Source: Paenibacillus sp. MBLB1832
GTDB taxonomy: Bacteria > Bacillota > Bacilli > Paenibacillales > NBRC-103111
Direction: 5' to 3'
Assembly: GCF_032271945.1 (NCBI RefSeq)
Contig: NZ_CP130319.1
Span: 5,597,001-5,661,000 of the forward strand
DNA length: 64,000 nucleotides
In this document: positions 25,483 to 35,902 of the stretch, piece by piece
Numbering within the stretch: position 1 is the first letter of the stretch
How the letters are laid out: every line of letters starts with the position of its first letter
Program-made: the position numbers and the translations under genes
The notes under the pieces: generated by a model
The model's input: the letters and a program-made list of their open reading frames with translations, nothing else
The model's database searches: none
Told to the model about the DNA's origin: nothing

Positions 25483-25693
25483 AAGCACGTTCCTTTCTCC
25501 CACAAACCTCTATCCATTCCATCTATTTCATTAAGGGTTCTGCCCCATATCCCATAGGCTCAGAAGCCATCGAGATGCCGGTTGATCTGAGCGAATGGGA
25601 TAATGGTGCTAGAGCCAACATGCTGCACTATCCTTTAGGCTCAGAATCCCCTTTATTGTTTCTACCTCATGCCAGCCATCAAAAATGCTGACC

Positions 25694-26680
25694 TTACGCC
25701 TCATACCCATTCGGGTGGTTTTGGTGCCAGTTCCAAGCGCTCTCGATGATCGCTTCTAAGGAATCATGCGCAGGCTTCCAGCCAAGCTCCGCTCTTGCAC
25801 GCTCGGAGGAAGCAATCAGCGTTGCTGGATCGCCCGCTCTGCGAGGCTCAACAACAGCTGGGATGGCATGACCTGTCACTTTGCGCGCAATGTCAATCAC
25901 TTGCTTCACAGAAAAGCCCGTTCCATTGCCCAGGTTGTAAATGTTACTGTCAGCACCGCCACGCAGCTTCTCAACCGCAAGCACGTGCGCGCTCGCCAGA
26001 TCGCTGACATGGATGTAGTCGCGTACACATGTGCCGTCTTCGGTCGCATAGTCTTCGCCGAACACCGAGATATGCGCTCGCTGCCCCAGCGCCACCTGCA
26101 AAATAATCGGAATCAAATGCGTCTCCGGGCTGTGATCTTCCCCGATTTGGCCGCCAGCATGGGCACCCGCTGCATTGAAATAACGCAATGACACATACTT
26201 GATGCCGTGGGCTGTGTCGAACCATTTCATCATTTTTTCCATCGCCAGCTTCGTTTCACCATACGTATTCGTCGGCAAAGTACGATCTGTTTCAAGAATT
26301 GGAATGTTCTCAGGCTCGCCATACGTAGCAGCCGTCGAGGAGAAGACGATGCGTTTCACGCCGTATTGGTTCATTTTCTCCAGCAAGCAAAGCGTGCCGT
26401 ACACGTTGTTATGGTAATATTTCGCCGGATTGGTCATACTCTCGCCGACGAGGGAATTCGCTGCAAAATGAATGATGGCATCGATGTTATTTTCCGAAAA
26501 AACCTTATCCATGAACTCGCCGTCGCGCAGATCGCCAACATACAGCTTACCGCCGAGCAACGCATCCTTGTGCCCTTGTTGAAGGTTATCCACGATAACG
26601 ACTTGCTCGCCTTTAGCCAATAGCTCCGCTACCGTATGGGATCCGATGTATCCCGCCCCGCCTGTGACTAGAATTGCCAT
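25694..26680 (-). CDS. galE: UDP-glucose 4-epimerase GalE
   Basis: Interconverts UDP-galactose and UDP-glucose with bound NAD. 328 residues, the standard length. Rossmann motif [11 protein letters not shown] (residues 5-15), catalytic Ser region FSSTAATYG, the Tyr-x3-Lys pair in [12 protein letters not shown], and YFNAAGAH. The start is one base after the galK stop, and its ribosome binding site (GGAGG) lies inside the galK end, so the two are translationally coupled. Confidence 0.97.
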   Translation of the reverse strand: MAILVTGGAGYIGSHTVAELLAKGEQVVIVDNLQQGHKDALLGGKLYVGDLRDGEFMDKVFSENNIDAIIHFAANSLVGESMTNPAKYYHNNVYGTLCLLEKMNQYGVKRIVFSSTAATYGEPENIPILETDRTLPTNTYGETKLAMEKMMKWFDTAHGIKYVSLRYFNAAGAHAGGQIGEDHSPETHLIPIILQVALGQRAHISVFGEDYATEDGTCVRDYIHVSDLASAHVLAVEKLRGGADSNIYNLGNGTGFSVKQVIDIARKVTGHAIPAVVEPRRAGDPATLIASSERARAELGWKPAHDSLEAIIESAWNWHQNHPNGYEA

Positions 26681-26681
26681 C

Positions 26682-27863
26682 TTACAACGCCTCCTCTAGT
26701 TGCTCTACACCGTTGCCAATATCACACACGTAGAAGCTTGGTGTAAGCCCTGTAATCTCCGTATATTCTGCGCCCACTTGGTCGATGAACGTTTGAACGC
26801 TGTCTTCGTGTACCAAGGAAACCGTACATCCGCCGAAGCCTGCGCCCGTCATTCGTGCGCCCAGTACGCCAGGCACTTTCAAAGCTGCGGCTACCATCGT
26901 ATCCAGCTCTAAGCCCGTTACTTCATACAAGTCACGAAGAGAATCGTGCGATCCAATCATCAGTTTACCGAAGGATTCCAGATCATTCGCTTCCAGCACT
27001 TCGATGGATTTCAGAACACGATCAATCTCTTCCACAACATGCTCCGCTCTGCGACGAACCGTTTCGTCCTGGATCAGGTGCTTGTAGTCGTTAAACTGCG
27101 CAAGATTGAGTTGACCGAGCAGCGTGAGGTTTGGGAATTGCTTTTGCAAATCCACAACCGCTTGCTCGCATTGGCTTCTTCTCTCATTGTAAGCGGAGTC
27201 GACGAGACCTCTGCGTTTGTTCGTGTTGCCGATAACCAGCTTGTAGCTGCCGCTTTGGAAAGGAACATGTCGGTACTCCAACGTGTCGCACATCAGCAAA
27301 ATCGCGTTATCCTTCTTACCGTTCGCTACCGCAAATTGGTCCATGATGCCGCAGTTTACGCCGACGAATTGGTTCTCGGTTTTTTGCGCAAGGAGTGCGA
27401 TTTTCACCGTATCGATCGGGTAGTTCTCAAGTGTCAGCAAGCCGAAAGCCGTGACGACTTCGATGGATGCGGAGGAGGAAAGTCCTGCGCCATTCGGAAT
27501 TTCACCGTGGAACAGCAGATCGTAACCTTGCGTGACAGGAAAGCCTGCTAGCGCCAAGTGTGCAAAGATGCCTTTCGGGTAGTTGATCCAGTCATCCTCT
27601 TCTTGGTAGGACAAGTTATCTATGGAAATTTGTTTGCGCAGGGGCATATTCGTCGATGCGAAGCCAATGTTGCGGTCTTGGCGTGGACGAATCAGCAATG
27701 TCGTTCCGAATGTCAAAGCTGCAGGGAATACATAGCCGCCGTTATAGTCCGTGTGCTCGCCAATCAAATTCACGCGACCCGGGGCGTGAAATGCCGAAAT
27801 TTTCGCTGCGGATTGTCCGTAAATTTCAATAAACGTTTCTTTGAGTGCTTGCAAATCTGCCAT
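26682..27863 (-). CDS. galK: Galactokinase GalK
   Basis: Phosphorylates galactose at C1 with ATP. 393 residues, GHMP kinase family. Galactokinase signature [19 protein letters not shown] near residue 30, ATP loop [12 protein letters not shown] near residue 130, and the third GHMP motif [14 protein letters not shown]. First gene of the gal operon, with a -10-like element (TATACT, minus strand 27894-27899) but no good -35, consistent with activation by the divergent AraC protein. Confidence 0.97.
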   Translation of the reverse strand: MADLQALKETFIEIYGQSAAKISAFHAPGRVNLIGEHTDYNGGYVFPAALTFGTTLLIRPRQDRNIGFASTNMPLRKQISIDNLSYQEEDDWINYPKGIFAHLALAGFPVTQGYDLLFHGEIPNGAGLSSSASIEVVTAFGLLTLENYPIDTVKIALLAQKTENQFVGVNCGIMDQFAVANGKKDNAILLMCDTLEYRHVPFQSGSYKLVIGNTNKRRGLVDSAYNERRSQCEQAVVDLQKQFPNLTLLGQLNLAQFNDYKHLIQDETVRRRAEHVVEEIDRVLKSIEVLEANDLESFGKLMIGSHDSLRDLYEVTGLELDTMVAAALKVPGVLGARMTGAGFGGCTVSLVHEDSVQTFIDQVGAEYTEITGLTPSFYVCDIGNGVEQLEEAL

Positions 27864-27938
27864 GAAGGCACCGCCTTTGTAGTTGATAGTTTAAGTATAA
27901 AAGATGCGCCGAAGGTTGGCTATGGAGGCATGTTATTT

Positions 27939-27956
27939 TCACATGGAAAAATGTGA
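27939..27956. promoter_or_regulatory. Candidate operator in the galK / AraC divergent region
   Basis: Perfect inverted repeat TCACAT-N6-ATGTGA, centred roughly 60 bases upstream of the predicted galK transcription start. The galK promoter has TATACT but a poor -35, so an activator site here is plausible. Confidence 0.5.
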
Positions 27957-28036
27957 TTTCTGCATTCCGCTTTTTAAGCGTTTTATGCTACAGTAAAAAG
28001 AAAGAATCCGCCATCGATCGGAGATGAGCCATCGCT

Positions 28037-28894
28037 ATGGACAAACCGTACAGCTACTACGTCGTATCGAACCCGCTGCCTGCTGGGGAGAGCGAACTCA
28101 CGGTTTTATTCGCAGGAGAAAGCCAGACGAAACCCGAGCATCGGCTCGGTCCGAAAGTGTATGACTACTACTTAATCCATTATGTCATATCGGGTCGCGG
28201 TGTATTCTCTTCACATGGAGAAGAGTACCTGCTTGGCGCTGGCGACAGCTTCGTCATCGAGCCCGAACAGCTCATTAGCTACGTGTCGGATGAGGCGGAG
28301 CCGTGGCACTATTGCTGGATCGCCTTCACGGGTGTGCAAGCGGAAAAGCTCGTGGCCGCCACAGGCCTGACGACAGCGACTCCTGTGATCCATACGGCGC
28401 GCAATCGGCACCTCCCTGTCCTTTACCGCCAGATTCAGATGGCACTGAAATCCAAGAAGCCTAACGCGCAGCTCAAAGCGACAGGCTATTTAAGTTTGCT
28501 GCTCGGCGAGTACTGCGAAGCGCTTGCCTCTCCAGCCATAGCTGGGGCGGTCACGGACGCCGAAAGCGATCGCATCGTACAGCAAGCGATTCACTACTTG
28601 TCCACGCAGTATGCGGAGCCGATCACGATTGAGATGATGGCCGAGAGCTTAGGCTATAACCGCGCGTACGTCTCGCGCATGTTCAAGCGGCACACGAAGG
28701 TCACGCCGGTTACGTTCCTGCTCAAGCTCCGCGTGGACAAAGCGCGCTTGCTGCTGCGTGAGCGGCTGGAGCTCACAATTGAGCAGATCGCGGCTTCGGT
28801 CGGCTTCTATGATCCGCTGTATTTCTCCAAGCAGTTCCGGCGCTGGTACGGGGTTTCGCCAAGCGAGTATCGACAGCAGATGAAGTCGCTTTAA
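28037..28894 (+). CDS. AraC family regulator, probable activator of the gal operon
   Basis: A 285-residue AraC/XylS-type regulator. The N-terminal cupin-like arm has YDYYLIHYVISGRGVFSS and GAGDSFVIEPEQLISYVSD. The C-terminal DNA-binding part has two helix-turn-helix units (MMAESLGYNRAYVSRMFKRH and EQIAASVGFYDPLYFSKQF) and ends with the family WYGVSPSEYR. This resembles MsmR/RafR-type sugar regulators. GGAGATGAG precedes the ATG. Divergence from galK over 173 bp suggests that galactose or a galactoside is the effector; that is inference. Confidence 0.9.
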   Translation: MDKPYSYYVVSNPLPAGESELTVLFAGESQTKPEHRLGPKVYDYYLIHYVISGRGVFSSHGEEYLLGAGDSFVIEPEQLISYVSDEAEPWHYCWIAFTGVQAEKLVAATGLTTATPVIHTARNRHLPVLYRQIQMALKSKKPNAQLKATGYLSLLLGEYCEALASPAIAGAVTDAESDRIVQQAIHYLSTQYAEPITIEMMAESLGYNRAYVSRMFKRHTKVTPVTFLLKLRVDKARLLLRERLELTIEQIAASVGFYDPLYFSKQFRRWYGVSPSEYRQQMKSL

Positions 28895-28982
28895 ATTCTA
28901 GCGCTGTTGGGGGGGCTGCCCCCTGACAGCGGCTTTGGTTCTGGCAGGGCACCTATGTCCTGCCGCGCGCCGCGCAGCAGAA

Positions 28983-29017
28983 AGGGCCAGACGAGCAGGA
29001 GTCGCTCGTCTGGCCCT
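28983..29017. terminator. Strong hairpin between convergent genes
   Basis: 14-bp perfect inverted repeat AGGGCCAGACGAGC/GCTCGTCTGGCCCT with a 7-base loop, between the AraC regulator and the convergent hybrid kinase. Confidence 0.75.
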
Positions 29018-29023
29018 ATGTTG

Positions 29024-32000
29024 TTATTTTGCCGCCAAAAAGGTTGCAATGGCTTGATTCACGCTAGTAAGCTCGATCTCAGCGCTTCGCAACAGCTCTC
29101 GGAGGTGATCTGTCGTGCCACTCTGCAGGCAAATTTGCATCTCACTCGCCATTTCACTGAGCAACATGGCACCGATATTCGAAGTAACTCCCTTCAACGT
29201 ATGCGCGAGCATGACGGCTTTGGGGACATCCTCACTGACAATTGCTAAGCGAATATCTTCAATGGCCTCTGTGTACTCATTCTTGAATTTCGTCACGATT
29301 CGTTGATACAAGCCAGTGTTATGGCCTAAACGTTCCAGTGCCCCTGCCACATCTAACGAGATCATTTCCTCACCTGCCTTCTCCACAGATGGTTCCGCGT
29401 CTGGTTCGGCCTTAGCCGCTGCGGCTTGCGCGTAACTGCTCTCTTTGGCGGTTTGAATGGTCCGCTGCAGGACGCTGTAGAGCTGAATCGCTTCAAAAGG
29501 CTTCGTGATATAAGCATCCATTCCCGCTTCTAGCACGAGTTCCTTCACGCCTTGCATCGCATCGGCTGTCATCGCAATAATCGGCGTCGCCTTGTCGGTG
29601 GCGCGAATGGTACGTGTCGTTTCAAAGCCGTCCATGAACGGCATCTGCAAATCCATCAGAATCGCATCATACCGCTTGCGATCGGTTCGTTCCAAGGCTT
29701 CATACCCGTTACTCGCCACCTCTACACGAATACCCATCTCCTGCAAAATCTCCTGGGCCACTTGTTGATTGATTTCGTTATCCTCCACCAACAGCACTTC
29801 AGCATGGCGAAGCAGATTGAGCTTCTTCACATCGTTGTCATCATGGGGGCCGATTTTCTTAATTTTCAATTGATCTTGGAACAGGTCCACAATTTGATTG
29901 TATAAATGTGACTGCGAGATCGGGAAGTACAACACTTTCTCCACCGGAGGCGATTGCGCTTTAATTTGTAAATCTGGCTCATGATAGCTGGAAATTAGCA
30001 CGATTACTTGCGGCGGCTTCTCGTAGTCGCTTTTGATTTCCTGAGCCAGCGTATGTACCTTCTCATCTTGAAGCATCCAATCTATAATTACGAGATCGTA
30101 CCGATCGCTCGTCGGCAAGTGCGTCAGGGCGCTTTGGGCAGAATCCACCAGGCTCACTACAAACTGGAACTGCTCTAGTTGACGCTTCAGCACAAGGCCC
30201 ATTTCCTCATCCTGACACACGATCAGCACACGCAAGAACTGGAGATGCGCGGCAATCGGGGCGCTGAACACATGCGACGAGCCCCGTCCGAACCGTACGG
30301 TAAAGGAGAAGCAGCTTCCCTCGCCAAACTGGCTTTCCACCTGCATGTGGCCATCCATCAGCTCTACGATGCTTTTGCTAATGACAAGACCCAGTCCTGT
30401 CCCGCCATATTTACGTGTTGTCGACATATCCGCCTGGGTGAACCCACGGAACAGATTGCCCATCTGCGTCGGTGTCATTCCGATCCCTGTATCCTTGACA
30501 TCAATGCGCAGCAGGACATCGTTCTCGCCTTTGGCTGCAACATTCACGGAGACCGAGATTTCTCCCTCCTTCGTGAATTTGATCGCATTGTTGACTAGAT
30601 TGAGCAGCACCTGATTGAAACGGAATGGATCTCCTTTCAACACCTGAGGCACATCATGATGGATCGCAAAGTGCAGCTTCAACCCTTTCTCATACAAGGA
30701 AAAACCGATCATATCCGAAATATTGCTCATTACTTCATACAGATCAAAATCAATCCGTTCCAGCACGATTTTCTTAGCCTCAATCTTCGAGAAATCCAAA
30801 ATATCGCTGATGATGGTGAGCAAGCTTTTGGCTGAAATGGCTGTTTTCCCGACGTAATCCTTCTGCTGATCCGTTAGTGCTGTCTGTTGCAGCAAATGGT
30901 TCAATCCAATAATGGCGTTCATCGGCGTCCGAATTTCATGGCTCATATTCGCTAAAAATTCACTCTTCGCGCGGTTCGCTGATTCGGCCAACTCCTTTGC
31001 ATCCGCAAGAAGTTCATTCTTGCTCTCCAGCTCCGATGTGCGTTCCTCCACCAACTCTTCCAGATGATCTTTGTACTGATTCAACGTCTCTTCCGCCTGC
31101 TTGCGTTCTGTAATATCGATACCAGCAAGGATCAGACCGCCAACTTCGCCGGTTTCCGTCTTAATGACACTGTTATTCCATTCAAAAATACGTTCTTCAC
31201 CCGAACCAATGGTTATGGCTGCCTCGTAGTGATCTTGTGGGGCACCACCATTCATGATGCTTTGGAAATTTGATTTCCGACCTCCAATCAGATACTCAGG
31301 CACACAAACATCAAACCAGTCTCTGCCAATCAACTCCGATTCCTGATAACCCATTAAACTGCAGCCTTTGCGGTTAATGAGCTCGATCTTGGACGTTCGA
31401 TCCAACACGACAATCATCACTTCAACAAGATCAAGATAGCTTTGCGCCTTCTCTTTTTCCCGCAACAGCTTCCGTTCACCGTATTCTCTTACAGAACGCG
31501 TCCGCAAAGCTAGACCCACCCCAATAAGAATGGCAAGTATGGTAAAAATAATCCCCATCCCCAATGCATACTCACGTTGGACTGTCGTCTGTTCGACATC
31601 ACGTTGCGTGCCTTGCACGTTGTAATCAATCCATTGATGCCATTGTTCGTCCGCTTCCAACCGCTTCGGAGACAGCTGATCGAGGATGGAATTCCCTCTC
31701 ACGAACTCTCCCGATTGGACGGCATCAATAATGAGCTGACCATTCTTTAGGTAATCCACCGTTTTTTGTGCGACCGCCTCGTAAATCTTTCTTTCTTCGT
31801 CCGAGATGATGTACGGGGCATAAGTTCTATATTCATATTCGAAATCGCCTCGGCCATTCTGGTAATCCACGATAAGCTTAAGCAGCTTTTCCCTATCGGT
31901 TTCCAGTACCACTTTATGCAAAAGAATTCGTTCCTGGGTAAAAATTTCCTGCATCTTCACAATGCGAGCAATGCTAGGCATCCAGTTCAACTGTACGCCA

Positions 32001-32116
32001 TCCAGGGTACTCTTCAGTGCAAACATTTGATAGAAGTTCGTTGCGATTACTGCGATTAACAAGGCTATGATGACGATAAAAGTCCATATTGACTTTAATT
32101 TTGAGAGCGCTACCAT
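29024..32116 (-). CDS. Membrane hybrid histidine kinase with two receivers and an HPt domain
   Basis: A 1030-residue BarA-like phosphorelay protein. Order: TM1 (about 9-30), extracellular four-helix-bundle sensor (about 31-185, like 4HB_MCP), TM2 (about 188-207), PAS (about 230-345), coiled coil, HisKA with H392 in MSHEIRTPMNAIIGL, HATPase (LVNNAIKFTKEGEI, DTGIGM, YGGTGLGLVISKSI), a first receiver whose Asp survives (LVIIDWML) but whose KP motif is changed to FP, a canonical receiver (LVEDNEIN, D821 in ILMDLQMPFMDG, ITKPFE), and an HPt with H972 in LAHTLKG. RBS is AGAGGTG. It is monocistronic, so the final response regulator lies elsewhere. Signal unknown. Confidence 0.94.
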   Translation of the reverse strand: MVALSKLKSIWTFIVIIALLIAVIATNFYQMFALKSTLDGVQLNWMPSIARIVKMQEIFTQERILLHKVVLETDREKLLKLIVDYQNGRGDFEYEYRTYAPYIISDEERKIYEAVAQKTVDYLKNGQLIIDAVQSGEFVRGNSILDQLSPKRLEADEQWHQWIDYNVQGTQRDVEQTTVQREYALGMGIIFTILAILIGVGLALRTRSVREYGERKLLREKEKAQSYLDLVEVMIVVLDRTSKIELINRKGCSLMGYQESELIGRDWFDVCVPEYLIGGRKSNFQSIMNGGAPQDHYEAAITIGSGEERIFEWNNSVIKTETGEVGGLILAGIDITERKQAEETLNQYKDHLEELVEERTSELESKNELLADAKELAESANRAKSEFLANMSHEIRTPMNAIIGLNHLLQQTALTDQQKDYVGKTAISAKSLLTIISDILDFSKIEAKKIVLERIDFDLYEVMSNISDMIGFSLYEKGLKLHFAIHHDVPQVLKGDPFRFNQVLLNLVNNAIKFTKEGEISVSVNVAAKGENDVLLRIDVKDTGIGMTPTQMGNLFRGFTQADMSTTRKYGGTGLGLVISKSIVELMDGHMQVESQFGEGSCFSFTVRFGRGSSHVFSAPIAAHLQFLRVLIVCQDEEMGLVLKRQLEQFQFVVSLVDSAQSALTHLPTSDRYDLVIIDWMLQDEKVHTLAQEIKSDYEKPPQVIVLISSYHEPDLQIKAQSPPVEKVLYFPISQSHLYNQIVDLFQDQLKIKKIGPHDDNDVKKLNLLRHAEVLLVEDNEINQQVAQEILQEMGIRVEVASNGYEALERTDRKRYDAILMDLQMPFMDGFETTRTIRATDKATPIIAMTADAMQGVKELVLEAGMDAYITKPFEAIQLYSVLQRTIQTAKESSYAQAAAAKAEPDAEPSVEKAGEEMISLDVAGALERLGHNTGLYQRIVTKFKNEYTEAIEDIRLAIVSEDVPKAVMLAHTLKGVTSNIGAMLLSEMASEMQICLQSGTTDHLRELLRSAEIELTSVNQAIATFLAAK

Positions 32117-32214
32117 TAATATTCACCTCTTAGTGGATATTATAGCATACCTTTCTTCGTGTTTTTCTCGAAAATTTCGACAATTGGGGGAGGTGATCCA
32201 ATCAAAAAAACAAA

Positions 32215-32240
32215 CACCCCCAGGACTCATCCTGAGGGTG
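32215..32240 (-). terminator. Terminator of the nup operon
   Basis: Stem CACCC.CAGGA/TCCTG.GGGTG with a 4-base loop; on the minus strand it is followed by a T-rich tail including T7. It lies just after the nupQ stop. Confidence 0.88.
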
Positions 32241-32253
32241 CTTCACATCTTGC

Positions 32254-33237
32254 TTATCTTTTGCCTGGATCGTAAGGCTCACCTAACGCAGACGGAGCTT
32301 TCGCCCGGCCGACGGCCCCAGCTAGAACTAGGATCGTCAGTACGTAAGGCAGCATGTAGAGGAATTCCTGCGGGATGTCCTTGGAGAAGTCGAACAACCG
32401 CATGAAATTGTTGAGCGCTTGCGCCATCCCGAAGAAGACCGCGGCGCCCAGCGCGCCAAATGGATGCCATTTGCCGAAGATCATCGCCGCCATGGCAATG
32501 AAGCCTTGGCCCGAGATCGTGTTATGCGAGAACGCGCTCGTCGTCGTCAGCGTAATCGTAGCACCGCCGAGGCCGCCGAACAAGCCGCTGATCAGCACGG
32601 CGATGTAGCGCACGCGCTTCACTTTAACCCCGACCGTATCCGCGGCGCTAGGGTGCTCACCTACGGCGCGCAGGCGCAAGCCGAACGGTGTTTTGAACAG
32701 TACGTACCACGTCACGAAGACCAGGATCAACGCGATATACGTCGTCGGGTACGCCGTGAAGAGCGCATAGCCGATGTACGGAATTTTGGACAGCAGCGGA
32801 ATTTCCCACTTGGAGAACACATCGTTCAAGGTTTCGGTCTGACCCGCTCCATTGAACAAAACTTTCACCAAGTACAAAGTAACACCCGCAGCTAGGAAGT
32901 TGATGACAACGCCGCTGATGACTTGATTCGCTTTGAACGAAATCGTGGCCACCGCATGAATCAGAGCGAAGATCAACGCGAAAAGCAGTGCGCACAAGAG
33001 CCCGATCCACGGTGACCAAATACCCATGTTCGCTTCCTCCGCATAATAAGCCCCGACCGCAGAAGCGAACGCGCCTGACACCATCAAACCTTCGATCCCG
33101 ATGTTGACGACACCCGAACGCTCCGAGTAAATACCGCCAAGAGCACCGAAGATCAGCGCGGTGGAATACACTAGCGTTGTATTAATAAGTTCACTAAATT
33201 TCGTGAAAAAAGCATGGAGCATACTGAGCAGGTCCAT
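32254..33237 (-). CDS. nupQ: Nucleoside ABC transporter permease NupQ-like
   Basis: A 327-residue inner-membrane permease of the BMP/guanosine-type ABC importer (branched-chain-type permease fold, about 8-10 helices). Family motifs: YSERSGVVNIGIEGLMVSGA and PFGLRLRAVGEHPSAADTVG. Last gene of the operon. The ATG at 33235-33237 starts one base after the nupP stop, with GAGAGGG upstream; the open frame extends to 33270 inside nupP. Confidence 0.92.
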   Translation of the reverse strand: MDLLSMLHAFFTKFSELINTTLVYSTALIFGALGGIYSERSGVVNIGIEGLMVSGAFASAVGAYYAEEANMGIWSPWIGLLCALLFALIFALIHAVATISFKANQVISGVVINFLAAGVTLYLVKVLFNGAGQTETLNDVFSKWEIPLLSKIPYIGYALFTAYPTTYIALILVFVTWYVLFKTPFGLRLRAVGEHPSAADTVGVKVKRVRYIAVLISGLFGGLGGATITLTTTSAFSHNTISGQGFIAMAAMIFGKWHPFGALGAAVFFGMAQALNNFMRLFDFSKDIPQEFLYMLPYVLTILVLAGAVGRAKAPSALGEPYDPGKR

Positions 33238-33238
33238 A

Positions 33239-34318
33239 TTACGATGCCCTCTCTTTCTTGCGCTTGCCATAGAACGGGATCAGTACCCATTTCACGATAC
33301 CTTGGGTCGCTACGAAGAAGATCACCGAACCGATAACAATACGGATAATTTCAGGCGGCACATCCGCACCGAAGCTCATCCCCGCAGAACCATAGGATAA
33401 TCCACCGAAAAGAACGGAGCCTAGCACAACCCCGATGGGATTGTTCGCCCCGAGAAGCGATACCGCAATCCCGTCGAAGCCGTACCCTGGCGTTCCCGCC
33501 GCCACCACTTGGTAGTGGAAGACACCGAGCACCTCGAACACACCCGCCAATCCCGCGAAAATCCCGGAAATAAACATCGCCTTCACGATGTTGCGATTCA
33601 CATTCATGCCCGCGTATTTCGCGGCATCGATATTATGTCCGACGGCGCGCAGCTCGTAGCCTTGCTTTGTTTTCCACAGAATCAGGTAGAAAACGACCGC
33701 AGCCAGAATGGCAACCAGCGTTCCCCAGTGGATCCGCGCATGATTCATGGCGTCAGACAACCAGCCGATACTGAGCGAAGCGGAGTCCTGAATCATATAA
33801 GAGCGTTGCTGCTTCGGCTCTAACAGGAAGGTGTTCACGATATAGTTGGAGAGGAACAATGAAATCCAGTTTAACATAATCGTGGTGATAACTTCGTTAA
33901 CGCCGCGTTTCGCCTTCAAATAACCTGCAATGGCTCCCCACAGTCCGCCAACTAAAGCGCCGACAATGACCGCAAGCGGTGCATGAATGATCCATGGCAA
34001 GCCATGAATTTTGACCCCAATAAAGGTAGCTCCCGTCATCCCCATCACGAATTGACCTTCCGCACCGATGTTGAACAGCCCCGTACGGAAAGCGAAAGCA
34101 ACCGATAAGCCTGTCAAAATGAGCGGTGTAATCGCACGAATCGACTCACCGATATCGTACGGACTGCCTAAAATCCGCGAGAACAGTGCGCCATAAGCCG
34201 CAATCGGATTGTAACCGCCAGCCAGCATCACGAGCGCTCCGAATAACAATCCAAGCACGATCGCCACGAGGGGATTGACCGCTGATTCACTTGTAAAAAT
34301 GCGAGCAACCTTATTCAT
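33239..34318 (-). CDS. nupP: Nucleoside ABC transporter permease NupP-like
   Basis: A 359-residue permease partner of NupQ. Family motif FRTGLFNIGAEGQFVMGM and the permease loop TKQGYELRAVGHNIDAAKYA that contacts the ATPase. About 8-10 hydrophobic helices. Its ATG overlaps the nupO stop by eight bases (ATGAATAA), so translation is coupled. Two different permeases plus a double ATPase is the standard BMP-type importer architecture. Confidence 0.92.
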   Translation of the reverse strand: MNKVARIFTSESAVNPLVAIVLGLLFGALVMLAGGYNPIAAYGALFSRILGSPYDIGESIRAITPLILTGLSVAFAFRTGLFNIGAEGQFVMGMTGATFIGVKIHGLPWIIHAPLAVIVGALVGGLWGAIAGYLKAKRGVNEVITTIMLNWISLFLSNYIVNTFLLEPKQQRSYMIQDSASLSIGWLSDAMNHARIHWGTLVAILAAVVFYLILWKTKQGYELRAVGHNIDAAKYAGMNVNRNIVKAMFISGIFAGLAGVFEVLGVFHYQVVAAGTPGYGFDGIAVSLLGANNPIGVVLGSVLFGGLSYGSAGMSFGADVPPEIIRIVIGSVIFFVATQGIVKWVLIPFYGKRKKERAS

Positions 34319-35852
34319 GAGCGGCTCCTTTCTGCGTGCGCTTACTGCCTGCCATCAGCAGACCGATCTCCTGATCGTTCGTCTCTTCGGGCAGCACTTC
34401 TCCCACGATTTGTCCTTCATAAATGACCGCGATGCGATCCGACACATTCATAATCTCGTCCAGCTCAAAAGAAATCAGCAGAACCGCTTTGCCCTTATTG
34501 CGCTGCTCGATCAACTGTCTATGTACGAACTCAATCGCTCCTACGTCCAAACCGCGTGTCGGCTGAGCCGCGATGAGCAGATTCGGATTTTTGAAAATTT
34601 CACGTGCAATAATCGCCTTCTGCTGATTACCGCCTGACAGGGAGCGCGCTTTATTATAAATGCTTGGCGTTCTCACATCGAACTGCTTGATAAGCGCTTC
34701 CGCATGTTTATCAATCGCGTCATAGTTCAAGAAGCCGCCTTTGTTATAGGCTGGATGGAAATACGTTTCGAGCACCATATTTTCACTCATGCTAAAATCC
34801 AAAACAAGCCCGTGCTTATGCCGATCCTCTGGGATATGCGACAAGCCCGCTTCCGAAATCTCACGAGGCGTCTGATTCGTAATATCCGCACCCATCAACA
34901 GCACGTTGCCGCTGTCGACACCGCGCAAGCCTGTGAGCGCTTCGATCAACTCACTCTGACCGTTGCCATCTACACCGGCGATACCGAGAATTTCTCCCGC
35001 CTTCACCTCGAAGTTCAGACCTTTCAGGGCAGGCAATCCTTGCTGGTTCCGCACGACTAAGTCTTTCACCTGAAGGACGGCATCACCCAGCTTGCTGGCT
35101 TCCTTTGCTACCTTAAACGAGACATCGCGCCCAACCATCTTCTCCGCCAAAATTTGCGGATTTGCTTGAGCACAAGCTAAGGAATCAATTACCTTGCCAC
35201 GGCGAATTATCGTCACGGTATCGGCAATTTCCATAATTTCTTTCAACTTATGTGTAATGAGAATGATGGATTTGCCCTCTTTCACAAGATTGCGCATAAT
35301 GACCATCAATTCACTAATCTCTTGCGGCGTTAGCACTGCTGTCGGTTCATCAAAAATCAAAATATCGGCGCCGCGATACAGCGTTTTCAATATTTCTACG
35401 CGCTGCTGCATGCCGACCGAAATATCTTCAATTCTCGCTTTCGGATCCACCCGCAAGCCGTACTGCTCGGATAGCTTGCGTACTTTATCTTGCGCTGTCT
35501 TGATATCCACTTTCAATCCGCTTTTGGGTTCCATCCCCAAAATGATGTTTTCCGTCACTGTAAACGGCTGTACCAGCTTAAAATGCTGATGCACCATGCC
35601 GATACCCAGATCAATCGCTCGGTTCGGACTATCAATAAAGACCTCATTGCCTTGTACATAAATACTGCCTTCATCCGGTTGATAAAGACCGAACAAAATA
35701 TTCATCAGCGTTGACTTTCCTGCGCCATTCTCACCGAGCAAGGCATGGATTTCGCCTTTTCTTAACTTCAAGCTGATCGCATCATTCGCGACAATGCCTG
35801 GAAATCGTTTCGTAATGTTGCGAAGTTCAACAACTGGAACAGCTTCACTCAT
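34311..35852 (-). CDS. nupO: Nucleoside ABC transporter ATPase NupO-like (two nucleotide-binding domains)
   Basis: A 513-residue double ATPase energising the importer. The N-terminal half has the canonical Walker A LLGENGAGKSTLMNILFG (about residues 35-52) and Walker B ILIFDEPTAVLTPQE. The C-terminal half has a degenerate Walker A (GVDGNGQSELIEALTG), the signature LSGGNQQKAIIAREI, and LIAAQPTRGLDVGA. This asymmetry is normal for RbsA/NupO-type ATPases. It is separated from nupN by 127 bp containing a strong hairpin. Confidence 0.94.
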   Translation of the reverse strand: MSEAVPVVELRNITKRFPGIVANDAISLKLRKGEIHALLGENGAGKSTLMNILFGLYQPDEGSIYVQGNEVFIDSPNRAIDLGIGMVHQHFKLVQPFTVTENIILGMEPKSGLKVDIKTAQDKVRKLSEQYGLRVDPKARIEDISVGMQQRVEILKTLYRGADILIFDEPTAVLTPQEISELMVIMRNLVKEGKSIILITHKLKEIMEIADTVTIIRRGKVIDSLACAQANPQILAEKMVGRDVSFKVAKEASKLGDAVLQVKDLVVRNQQGLPALKGLNFEVKAGEILGIAGVDGNGQSELIEALTGLRGVDSGNVLLMGADITNQTPREISEAGLSHIPEDRHKHGLVLDFSMSENMVLETYFHPAYNKGGFLNYDAIDKHAEALIKQFDVRTPSIYNKARSLSGGNQQKAIIAREIFKNPNLLIAAQPTRGLDVGAIEFVHRQLIEQRNKGKAVLLISFELDEIMNVSDRIAVIYEGQIVGEVLPEETNDQEIGLLMAGSKRTQKGAAHE

Positions 35853-35902
35853 CAGATCACCCTAAGGATCAATTTTTTAGTATGTATTCCCTAAAACTAA
35901 AG

